Shown here: piece after piece, positions 26,377 to 33,733 of the stretch
Numbering within the stretch: the stretch's first letter is position 1
How the letters are laid out: every line of letters starts with the position of its first letter
From: Bauldia sp.
Lineage (GTDB): Bacteria > Pseudomonadota > Alphaproteobacteria > Rhizobiales > Kaistiaceae
Assembly: GCA_037200845.1 (NCBI GenBank)
Contig: JBBCGQ010000001.1
Location: 1 to 64,000, forward strand
Direction: 5' to 3'
DNA length: 64,000 nt
The notes under the pieces: generated by a model
What the model was told of the DNA's origin: nothing
Databases searched by the model: none
The model's input: only the letters and a program-made list of their open reading frames with translations
Translations under genes and position numbers: made by a program

Positions 26377-27636
26377 ATGACCGCCGCGCCGGCCTCAGCC
26401 GAGGCCATGCTTCACGAATTGGCCCATCGCAAACAGGGCCACGCCCTGCCCGGCCCGTTCTACAGGGACGCCGAGTTCTACCAGCTCGACCTCGACCTTC
26501 TCTTCCACAAGGAATGGATCTTCGCCGGCCACGACTGCGAGATCCCGAAGGCCGGCGATTTCTTCACGCTGCAGGTCGGCCAATACCCGCTGATCGTCGC
26601 GCGCGGCAACGATGGCAAGATCTACGCCCACCACAACACCTGCCGCCACCGCGGCTTCAAGGTGTGCGACGTCGCCCACGGCTCGGTGAAGCGTTTCGTC
26701 TGCCCCTACCACCAGTGGAGCTACGATCCCGACGGCCGTCTCGTGCGCGCCCGCGCCATGGACCAGGAAGATTTCAACGCCGGCGAGTACGGCCTCAAGC
26801 CGGCGCATGTCGCCAGCGCCGGCGGCTACATCTTCGTCTGCGTCGCGAAAGACGCGCCGGACTTCGCGCCCTTCCGCGACATGGTCTCCCCTTACTTCGC
26901 GCCCTTCGACGTGTCGAACGCCAAGGTCGCGCACGAGTCGACCATCGTCGAGGAAGGCAACTGGAAGCTCGTGCTGGAAAACAACCGCGAGTGTTACCAC
27001 TGCGCCGGTTCCCATCCCGAGCTATGCCGCACCTTCCCCGAGGCGCCGTCGTTCATGCGCACCACCAACGCGCAGGGCGAAGGCGTCATCGAAAAATTCT
27101 GGAATGCGCGCGAGGCCGAGGGGATACCCAGCCGCTTTCAGATCGCCGACAACGGACAATATCGCGTCTCGCGCATTCCGCTCATGGACGACGGCCGCTC
27201 GTTCACCATGAACGGCAAGCCGGCGGTGAAGAAGCTGGTCGGCCACCTGCCCCAGCACGGCGACCTCGGCACGCTGATGTTCTTCCACTTCCCGTCGAGC
27301 TGGAATCACTTCCTCGCCGACATGGTCATCTCCTTCCGCGTCCTGCCCATCGGGCCGAAGCAGACCGCGGTCACCACCAAGTGGCTGGTCAACAAGGACG
27401 CCGTCGAGGGCGTCGACTACGACCTTAAGACGCTGACCGAGGTGTGGGTAGCGACCAACGACCAGGATCGCACTCTGGTCGAGCGCAACCAGCGCGGCAT
27501 CGACAGCCCGGCCTACGAACCCGGCCCCTATTCGCTCGACTACGAGGACGGCGTCATCCAGTTCATCGACTGGTACACCCAGACCATGACGGACCGCCTG
27601 ACCGGCGGCGCCGGCCGCTTGCGGAGTGTGGCGTGA
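26377..27636 (+). CDS. gbcA: Rieske oxygenase, glycine betaine monooxygenase-type (GbcA-like)
   Basis: The 419-residue oxygenase has a Rieske [2Fe-2S] site C89-x-H91 and C109-xx-H112, and mononuclear iron ligands H208 and H213 in NNRECYHCAGSHPEL. A Glu (E205) occupies the bridging position usually held by Asp, as in the carnitine/betaine/stachydrine group. The C-terminal SPAYEPGPYS region is also GbcA-like. GbcA removes one methyl from glycine betaine as formaldehyde, giving dimethylglycine, using electrons from reductase GbcB. It starts 3 bases after the dehydrogenase stop. No gbcB-type flavin-ferredoxin reductase is in the window. Stachydrine demethylase is the alternative, but the choline context favours betaine. 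Confidence 0.85.
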   Translation: MTAAPASAEAMLHELAHRKQGHALPGPFYRDAEFYQLDLDLLFHKEWIFAGHDCEIPKAGDFFTLQVGQYPLIVARGNDGKIYAHHNTCRHRGFKVCDVAHGSVKRFVCPYHQWSYDPDGRLVRARAMDQEDFNAGEYGLKPAHVASAGGYIFVCVAKDAPDFAPFRDMVSPYFAPFDVSNAKVAHESTIVEEGNWKLVLENNRECYHCAGSHPELCRTFPEAPSFMRTTNAQGEGVIEKFWNAREAEGIPSRFQIADNGQYRVSRIPLMDDGRSFTMNGKPAVKKLVGHLPQHGDLGTLMFFHFPSSWNHFLADMVISFRVLPIGPKQTAVTTKWLVNKDAVEGVDYDLKTLTEVWVATNDQDRTLVERNQRGIDSPAYEPGPYSLDYEDGVIQFIDWYTQTMTDRLTGGAGRLRSVA

Positions 27637-27711
27637 GGTCGCGTTGGCACGCGCTCTGCATCGGCACAGTCTCGTACAGTTGAGTCGTCCGAATCGAGAT
27701 TGGGGGTTCTG

Positions 27712-27921
27712 ATGATGCTTGATAATGAAACGGCCGTCCGCCTGCGCGCCTACGCCATCTGGGAGGCCAGCGGCCGCCCGCATGGCCGCGACAAGGACCA
27801 CTGGTTCCAGGCCGCGCGCGAAATCGCGCTGGTTGTGCCCGCCCCGGGCGCCGTCACGCGCCTCCGCCAGGCCGCAAAGGCGGCTGCCCGCACTGCCGCG
27901 GTGAAGAAGGAACGCGCCTAG
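27712..27921 (+). CDS. Small DUF2934 protein
   Basis: A 69-residue protein beginning MMLDNETAVRLRAYAIWEASGRP. The AYxIWExxGRPxGxDxxHWxxAxxE pattern is that of DUF2934, a small family common in Hyphomicrobiales with no known function. The Lys/Ala-rich C-terminus is typical. ATG 27712 is preceded by GGGGG about 5 bases upstream; a TTG at 27700 is possible but unlikely. It lies between gbcA and soxG, overlapping the convergent soxG stop by 4 bases. Confidence 0.75.
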   Translation: MMLDNETAVRLRAYAIWEASGRPHGRDKDHWFQAAREIALVVPAPGAVTRLRQAAKAAARTAAVKKERA

Positions 27922-28382
27922 TCGTATTCCCGAGCCGCCTCGGCGAGGCAGCCGAGGACATAGGGCGCGAACGACCGCCACACCTCGATGTGGAAGGCTT
28001 CCGGCGCCGTGCGCCAGAGCACGATCTCGGCCTTGCCGAACAGCGTGCGCGTGCACATCCCAACCGGGAAAGACTCGATGTGCAGGTCAAGCGCGTTGAA
28101 CGCGTTGATCGCATCCGCCGCCCGCGGACCGCTGACTCCGATCGCTACCTGACGATCCGAAACCTCGACGACGCTCGCCATCGGTATCGTCATCGCCTGC
28201 CCGTCGGGCGCCAGCACCAGCCACTCGTCGGGCCCCAGCCACAGCGCCGACACCGTGCCGTTGGTCGCCGCCCGGCACGCCTCGCGCGGCAGCGTCACGC
28301 CGTAGCCGCCAAACGCCGCCGGATCGCCGCGCACGATGTAGCGCGTCCCTTCGGGAAGGATCGTGACGATCACCCCCGCCAT
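27918..28382 (-). CDS. soxG: Sarcosine oxidase gamma subunit
   Basis: A 154-residue protein resembling SoxG and distantly GcvT (VSDRQVAIGVSGPRAADAINAF, then FHIEVWRSFAPYVLGCLAEAAREY). The gamma subunit stabilises the tetrameric sarcosine oxidase. It is the last gene of soxB-D-A-G. ATG 28382 is preceded by GGGAG about 7 bases upstream, formed by the end of repeat copy B. The length is slightly shorter than the usual 180-200. Confidence 0.86.
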   Translation of the reverse strand: MAGVIVTILPEGTRYIVRGDPAAFGGYGVTLPREACRAATNGTVSALWLGPDEWLVLAPDGQAMTIPMASVVEVSDRQVAIGVSGPRAADAINAFNALDLHIESFPVGMCTRTLFGKAEIVLWRTAPEAFHIEVWRSFAPYVLGCLAEAAREYD

Positions 28383-28391
28383 GACGTCGCT

Positions 28392-28539
28392 CCCTCACCC
28401 TTCGCACCTAGGCGAGGCCCTCTCCCACAAGGGGAGAGTAGACCAACGAACAGCGCGGAGTGTTCCCCTCTCCCCTTGTGGGAGAGGGCTCGTTCTCTTG
28501 GCGAGGCAAAGCCGGGCCTAGAGAAAGAGGGTGAGGGGG
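28392..28539. repeat. Palindromic intergenic repeat copy B (CCCTCACCC...GGGTGAGGG)
   Basis: Same family as 23682-23855, with inverted ends CCCTCACCC and GGGTGAGGG and an internal dyad of CCCTCTCCC(AC)AAGGGGAGAG and CTCTCCCCTTGTGGGAGAGGG. It fills the gap between soxA and soxG. Its soxG-proximal end (AAGGGTGAGGGAG on the minus strand) supplies the purine tract in front of the soxG start. Confidence 0.8.
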
Positions 28540-28547
28540 CCGCGGTG

Positions 28548-31529
28548 CTAACCATTGAGCCGCTCCCCCTTCGGATCGTAGAAGACCGGGTCGGTCACCT
28601 CGACCTCGATCGCGCCTTCCGGCATCGGCACGAAGAACCGCTGGCCCTTCTCGGCATTGGCGACCAGCGCCAGCGCAATTGATCGGCCAAGCACCGCGCT
28701 CATGTACGATGAGGTGACGTGCCCGAGCATCGTCATCGGGATCGCCTGCGTCGGGTCGGCGACGACCTGCGCGCCCTCCTCCACGACGACCTTGGGATCG
28801 ACGGTGAACAGCCCGACCAGCTTCTTGCGGCCCGCACGCCTGAGCTCCGGCATCGCCAGCGAGCGCTTGCCGATGAAGTCGGGCTTGGTCTTGCCGATCA
28901 TGCCGCCAAGTCCGAGATCGTCCGGCGTCGTCGTGCCGTCCGTCTCTTGCCCGACGATGACGTAGCCCTTCTCGGCGCGCAGCACGTGCATCGCCTCGGT
29001 GCCGTAGGGCACGATGCCGTACGCCTTGCCGGCGGCGAACACCGCCTCCCACACCATGCGCCCGTGCCGCGACGGCACGTTGATCTCGAAGCCGAGCTCG
29101 CCGGTGAACGAAACGCGGAACAGCCTGAGCGGCACGCCGCAGATCTTGCCGAGCCGCATGCTCATGTGCGGCATCGCCGCGGCGCTGAGATCGATGCCCT
29201 CGACCAGCGGCGCGATCACGTCGCGCGCCCGCGGCCCCTGCACCGCGATCACCGCCCACTGCTCGGTGGTCGACGTCAGCCACACCCGAAGATCGGTGAA
29301 CTCGGTCTGGATGTAATCCTCGAGCTGATGCAGCACGCGCGGCGCGCCGCCGGTCGTCGTCGTGACGTGGAACCGATCCGGCGCCAGCCGCGCCACGACA
29401 CCGTCGTCCATCACGAATCCGGTCTCGGTCAGCATCAGTCCGTAGCGGCAGCGGCCGGGATCGAGCTTCGTCCACGAATTCGTGTAGATACGGTTGAGAA
29501 ACTCCGCCGCATCCGGCCCGACCACCTCGATCTTGCCCAGCGTCGTCGCATCGAAAATCCCAACGGCGGAACGCACCGCGCGGCACTCGCGCGCCACCGC
29601 CGCATCCATGTCCTCGCCGGCCTGCGGGAAGTATCTCGCCCGCCGCCATAGGCCGACGTCCTCGAACACCGCGCCCTGTTCCTCGGCCCAGCCGTACATC
29701 GGCGTCTTGCGCAGCGGGTCGAACAACTCGCCGCGCTGATGGCCGGCCAGCGCGCCGAAGGTCACCGGCGTGTACGGCGTGCGGAACGTCGTCAGCCCGA
29801 CCTCGGGAATCGACTTGTCGAGATCGTCGGCGACGATGGCCAGCGCGTTCATGTTCGACGTCTTGCCCTGGTCGGTCGCCATGCCGGTCGTCGTGTAGCG
29901 CTTGACGTGCTCGATCGAGCGGAAGCCTTCGCGCGTCGCGAGCTTCAGGTCCTTGGCCGTGACGTCGTTCTGGAAGTCGACGAAGGCCTTCGCCATCGGC
30001 CCACGATTGTGCGGCAGCGCGCCAATGAAGCCGCCGTTCGGCGCCGCGACGCCGGTGACATGGAACAGCCGCCCGGAGGCATCGCGCCGCGCCGCGGATT
30101 CGCCGGCGGCGTAGCCTTCCGCCAGCACATGCGCCAGTTCGTAGGTGCCGCGGCACGAACCGGCCGACCGCTCGCGCTGCACCGACGTGCCGGGCACGAA
30201 CGCCTCCAGCGCCTCGTCGTAGCGCAGCCTGCCGCGCGACTGAGAGAAGAGATGCACGCTCGGCGTCCACCCACCCGACATGATCAGCAGGTCGCAGTCC
30301 AGCTTCTCGCGCCCGCGCACCCTGCCGTTCCGCTCGACCGCGCCGATCTCCGCCGCCTTGATGCGCAGCCGCCCGTGCGTGCCGCAGATCGAGGTCGATG
30401 GCCACACCGCAATGCGCGCGTCGAGCGCCGCCGCGACCTCCGGGCCGTCCGGCTGCGGACGCAGGTCGCAGATCGCGGCGATGGTGACGCCCGCCTGATG
30501 CAGGTCGAGCGCGGCGGTGTAGGCCGTGTCGTCGGCCGCCATGACGACGGCGCGCACGCCAGGCTTGACGCCGAACCGGTTGAGATAGAGGCGCGCGGAA
30601 TCGGCGAGCATCACGCCCGGCCGGTCGTTCTCCGGAAACACCAGCGGCCGCTCGATCGCGCCAGTAGCCAGCACGACTTCCTTCGCCCGCACCTGCCACA
30701 GCCGCTCGCGCGGCAAGTTCGGATCGAGGTCGGCAAGATGGTCGGTGACCCGCTCGGCAAGCCCCATGAAATTTTCGGCGTAGTAGCCGAACGCGGTCGT
30801 CCGCGGCAGCAGCGTCACGCGCTCGTTGTCGGCGAGCGTCGCCACCGCACTCTGCACCCAGTCGGCCACGGGGCGCCCGTCGATGGTGGCGTTCGCCTCA
30901 TGCAGCAGCGTGCCGCCGAACTCCGCCTGCTCGTCGCAGAGAATGACGCGGGCGCCCCTCTCCGCCGCCGCGAGCGCCGCTGCCAGACCTGCCGGCCCGC
31001 CCCCCGCGATCAGCACGTCGCAATGGGCGAAGCGGTGCAGGTAACGGTCGGGATCGGGCGACTTCGGCGCCTTGCCGAGGCCGGCCGCCGCGCGGATCAC
31101 AGGCTCGTAGACATGCTTCCAGAAGGCACGCGGCGCCATGAAGGTCTTGTAGTAGAAGCCCGCCGGAAACAGAGGCGCCAGCGCATCGTTGACCGCGCCG
31201 ATGTCGGCGGAAAGCACGGGCCAGCGGTTCTGGCTGATCGTGCTCAGTCCCTCGTAAATCTCGACCTGCGTCGCGCGCAGGTTCGGCGCCTCGCGCCCGC
31301 CGCCGCGATTGACCGTCACCAGCGCATTCGGTTCTTCCGCGCCGGCGGAAAGAATGCCGCGCGGCCGGTGATACTTGAACGACCGGCCGACAAGATGGAC
31401 GCCGTTCGCCAGCAGCGCGGAAGCCAGCGTATCGCCCGCAAGGCCGGAGTAGCTGCGGCCGTCGAAAGAAAATTGCACCGGCTTCGACCGGTCGATGCGC
31501 CCGCCGGACGCGGTGCGGAATTCGTTCAT
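28548..31529 (-). CDS. soxA: Sarcosine oxidase alpha subunit
   Basis: The 993-residue protein starts at ATG 31529 (MNEFRTASGG), which overlaps the soxD stop by 4 bases. The length fits SoxA (about 1000). It has the N-terminal 2Fe-2S-like fold segment (GRSFKYHRPRGILSAG), an NAD/FAD-binding Rossmann domain (DVLIAGGGPAGLAAALAAAERGA split as GGGPAG), and a C-terminal GcvT-like tetrahydrofolate domain (about 600-990). With the B, D and G subunits it oxidises sarcosine to glycine, making methylene-THF or formaldehyde and H2O2. The upstream sequence to 31958 in the same frame is not part of the gene. Confidence 0.92.
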   Translation of the reverse strand: MNEFRTASGGRIDRSKPVQFSFDGRSYSGLAGDTLASALLANGVHLVGRSFKYHRPRGILSAGAEEPNALVTVNRGGGREAPNLRATQVEIYEGLSTISQNRWPVLSADIGAVNDALAPLFPAGFYYKTFMAPRAFWKHVYEPVIRAAAGLGKAPKSPDPDRYLHRFAHCDVLIAGGGPAGLAAALAAAERGARVILCDEQAEFGGTLLHEANATIDGRPVADWVQSAVATLADNERVTLLPRTTAFGYYAENFMGLAERVTDHLADLDPNLPRERLWQVRAKEVVLATGAIERPLVFPENDRPGVMLADSARLYLNRFGVKPGVRAVVMAADDTAYTAALDLHQAGVTIAAICDLRPQPDGPEVAAALDARIAVWPSTSICGTHGRLRIKAAEIGAVERNGRVRGREKLDCDLLIMSGGWTPSVHLFSQSRGRLRYDEALEAFVPGTSVQRERSAGSCRGTYELAHVLAEGYAAGESAARRDASGRLFHVTGVAAPNGGFIGALPHNRGPMAKAFVDFQNDVTAKDLKLATREGFRSIEHVKRYTTTGMATDQGKTSNMNALAIVADDLDKSIPEVGLTTFRTPYTPVTFGALAGHQRGELFDPLRKTPMYGWAEEQGAVFEDVGLWRRARYFPQAGEDMDAAVARECRAVRSAVGIFDATTLGKIEVVGPDAAEFLNRIYTNSWTKLDPGRCRYGLMLTETGFVMDDGVVARLAPDRFHVTTTTGGAPRVLHQLEDYIQTEFTDLRVWLTSTTEQWAVIAVQGPRARDVIAPLVEGIDLSAAAMPHMSMRLGKICGVPLRLFRVSFTGELGFEINVPSRHGRMVWEAVFAAGKAYGIVPYGTEAMHVLRAEKGYVIVGQETDGTTTPDDLGLGGMIGKTKPDFIGKRSLAMPELRRAGRKKLVGLFTVDPKVVVEEGAQVVADPTQAIPMTMLGHVTSSYMSAVLGRSIALALVANAEKGQRFFVPMPEGAIEVEVTDPVFYDPKGERLNG

Positions 31530-31843
31530 CGCCGCACGTCCGGGATCTGCAATTGCGCCAACAGCGCATCGCCGTCCGGCTGCGGCTCGCCCGCCTTGTA
31601 GGTCGCGACGATCCGGTCGCTCACGGTGTGGCGCACGGCGTTGAAATAGCGCGCGCAGCCGTAGTTGTGCCGCCAGCGCTCGTAATGCAGCCCCTTGGGA
31701 TTGGTCCGCATGTAGAGGAAATCCGACCACGCGCGCTCGTCGGAATTCGCCGGGTCGCTCGGCCGCGCCATGTGCGCCTCGCCGGCGTAGCGAAACTCGA
31801 TCTCCGGGCGCGGTCCACAGTGGGGGCAAGGGATGAGCAGCAT
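31526..31843 (-). CDS. soxD: Sarcosine oxidase delta subunit
   Basis: A 105-residue protein with the SoxD zinc ligands CPHC at C6/C9 and the later His and Cys in HYERWRHNYGC, plus the family segment WSDFLYMRTNPKG. The delta subunit is a structural, zinc-binding part of heterotetrameric sarcosine oxidase. It overlaps soxB by 1 base (TGATG) and soxA by 4 bases, so the operon is translationally coupled. Confidence 0.9.
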   Translation of the reverse strand: MLLIPCPHCGPRPEIEFRYAGEAHMARPSDPANSDERAWSDFLYMRTNPKGLHYERWRHNYGCARYFNAVRHTVSDRIVATYKAGEPQPDGDALLAQLQIPDVRR

Positions 31844-33096
31844 CAGTGCGCCACCGCCGCCGCCGCCGCCTCGTCGATAAGCCGCCCGGTGCGGAACCGT
31901 TCAAGCGTGAACGGCGCGACGTAAGGATGCGGCTCGTCCTTCGCGACGGTCGCGGCAAAGACGTTACCCGAGCCCGGCGTCGCCTTGAAGCCGCCGGTGC
32001 CCCAGCCGCAGTTCACGTAGAGGCCCTTGACCGGCGTCAGGCCCATTATTGGCGAGCGATCCGGCGTCACATCGACGATGCCGCCCCAGTTCCTGAGCAT
32101 CTTCATGCGCCGGAAGATCGGGAAGAGTTCCGCGATCGCATCGACGGTGTGCGTCGCGATGTGCAGCCCGCCGGTCTGGCTGTAGGAAACGTAGGCGTCG
32201 GTGCCGGCCCCGATCACCAACTCGCCCTTGTCGGATTGCGAGATGTAGGCGTGGATGGTGTTCGACATGACCACGCATGGGAACACCGGCTTCACCGGCT
32301 CCGACACCAGCGCCTGCAGCGGGTAGCTTTCCAGCGGCATGCGCACGCCGGCCATCGCCATGATGACCGATGTGTGCCCGGCGGCAACGACGGCGATTTT
32401 CTTCGCGCGGATGGTGCCGCGCGTCGTCTCGACGGCGTTGACCGAGCCGTCGGCAGCACGGCCGATGCCGGTGACTTCGCAGTTCTGGATGATGTCTACC
32501 CCGCGCGCATCGGCGCCGCGGGCAAAGCCCCACGCGACGGCGTCATGGCGCGCGGTGCCGCCGCGCCGTTGCAGCGCCGCGCCCACGACGGGATAACGCA
32601 TATCCTTCGACGTGCTGAGCGGCGGGCAGAAGGCCTTCGCTTCCTCCGGTGTCAGCCACTCGTTGTCGATGCCGTTGAGGCGGTTGGAGTGGATGTGGCG
32701 CTTGAACACCTGGATGTCGTGCACCGTGTGCGCCAGCATCATCACGCCGCGCGGCGAGTACATGACGTTGTAGTTGAGCTCCTGGCTGAGATTTTCCCAG
32801 AGCTTGACCGAGTGCTCGTAGATCGCGGCGCTCTCGTCCCACAGGTAGTTGGAGCGGATGACGGTGGTGTTGCGGCCGGTGTTGCCGCCACCGAGCCAGC
32901 CCTTCTCCACCACCGCCACGTTGGTGATGCCGTGCTCGGCCGCGAGATAGTACGCCGTCGCCAGCCCATGCCCGCCGCCGCCGACGATGACGACGTCATA
33001 CTCGCGCTTGGGTTCAGGCGACCGCCACTGCTGCCCCCAGTCCTGATGACCGGTCAGCGCGTTGCGGGCGAGGGAAAGGAAGGAAAAGCGGGACAC
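31843..33096 (-). CDS. soxB: Sarcosine oxidase beta subunit
   Basis: The 417-residue FAD protein has the DAO fold ([19 protein letters not shown] at about 33-51), the [15 protein letters not shown] segment typical of SoxB (covalent FMN and FAD region), and the [26 protein letters not shown]-terminal motif (in two blocks). The beta subunit holds the sarcosine oxidation site. The start is the GTG at 33096, chosen because [19 protein letters not shown] aligns with the usual SoxB N-terminus. No SD is visible. It is the first gene of soxBDAG, and its promoter should lie in 33097-33316. Confidence 0.91.
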   Translation of the reverse strand: MSRFSFLSLARNALTGHQDWGQQWRSPEPKREYDVVIVGGGGHGLATAYYLAAEHGITNVAVVEKGWLGGGNTGRNTTVIRSNYLWDESAAIYEHSVKLWENLSQELNYNVMYSPRGVMMLAHTVHDIQVFKRHIHSNRLNGIDNEWLTPEEAKAFCPPLSTSKDMRYPVVGAALQRRGGTARHDAVAWGFARGADARGVDIIQNCEVTGIGRAADGSVNAVETTRGTIRAKKIAVVAAGHTSVIMAMAGVRMPLESYPLQALVSEPVKPVFPCVVMSNTIHAYISQSDKGELVIGAGTDAYVSYSQTGGLHIATHTVDAIAELFPIFRRMKMLRNWGGIVDVTPDRSPIMGLTPVKGLYVNCGWGTGGFKATPGSGNVFAATVAKDEPHPYVAPFTLERFRTGRLIDEAAAAAVAH

Positions 33097-33164
33097 GGAT
33101 GATTAGAAGCAAATAGGCGGCGGTTTGCCAAGGAGGCATAGGCGTACGGCACCCTCCTTTGCCT

Positions 33165-33296
33165 CCCCTCTGCTGTCATCCTTCGGCGCCGCGGAGCGCC
33201 GACCGGAGGACCGGCTTCAGCAAGAGCCGCCATACGGGACGAGAATGGTCCTCCGGTCGAGGCCTACCGGCTCGCCGAAGGATAACAGCAGAGGGG
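33165..33296. repeat. Nested inverted repeat (cruciform-type element)
   Basis: Outer arms 33165-33188 and 33273-33296 match at 23 of 24 positions (CCCCTCTGCTGT... / ...ACAGCAGAGGGG). Inside, GACCGGAGGACC (33201-33212) and GGTCCTCCGGTC (33247-33258) form a perfect 12-bp dyad. The element fills the gap between soxB and the convergently placed cytochrome gene and has no coding potential. It may be another intergenic repeat family or a bidirectional structure. On the minus strand it precedes the cytochrome operon end and follows nothing else. Confidence 0.75.
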
Positions 33297-33316
33297 ATAC
33301 AGGCAGCGATCTGGAG

Positions 33317-33730
33317 TTATGGTGGTGCCGGCGTCGCCGTAGTCCCATCCAGATTGAACGTCGCCAGATAAGCAATGACGTTGGCGATGTCGGTATCGTT
33401 GGGCAGGCCGACGAAACTCATCTTGTTCCCCGGCACGACTTTCCGCGGCGACTTGAGATACGCGGCGAGCGTCGGCTCGTCCCACGTCAGGCCGGAATTC
33501 TTCATCGCGTCGGAGAAGGTGTAGCCCGGCACGATGCCGGCCTTCTGCCCGACAATGCCGTTGAGGATCGGGCCGGTCGCGTTCTGGGCGGTCGGGCCGA
33601 CCTGATGGCACTGCGAGCATTTGCCGAACACGGCCTGGCCGGCGACCGGATCGCCGGCAGCGAAAGCCGTCGCACCCAGGGGTGCGACGGCCAGGAGGAG
33701 GGTCAGTGCGACACGCTTCACGTTCATCAT
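33317..33730 (-). CDS. Monohaem class I cytochrome c, periplasmic
   Basis: A 137-residue protein with a signal peptide ending near AFA (residues 1-24), one haem motif C38-SQ-C41-H42, and a later NKMSF Met ligand; NDTDIANVIAYLATF is the usual C-terminal helix. It should accept electrons in the periplasm from the GMC dehydrogenase encoded 3 bases upstream and pass them to the respiratory chain. Bona fide gluconate 2-dehydrogenase uses a triple-haem subunit, so a single haem here is notable. Confidence 0.88.
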   Translation of the reverse strand: MMNVKRVALTLLLAVAPLGATAFAAGDPVAGQAVFGKCSQCHQVGPTAQNATGPILNGIVGQKAGIVPGYTFSDAMKNSGLTWDEPTLAAYLKSPRKVVPGNKMSFVGLPNDTDIANVIAYLATFNLDGTTATPAPP

Positions 33731-33733
33731 CCT

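Noticed and set aside
23682-28539. CRISPR array or insertion sequence at the paired repeats
   Set aside because: Only two related copies 4.7 kb apart, no regular spacing, no cas genes, no transposase; they look like palindromic intergenic elements.
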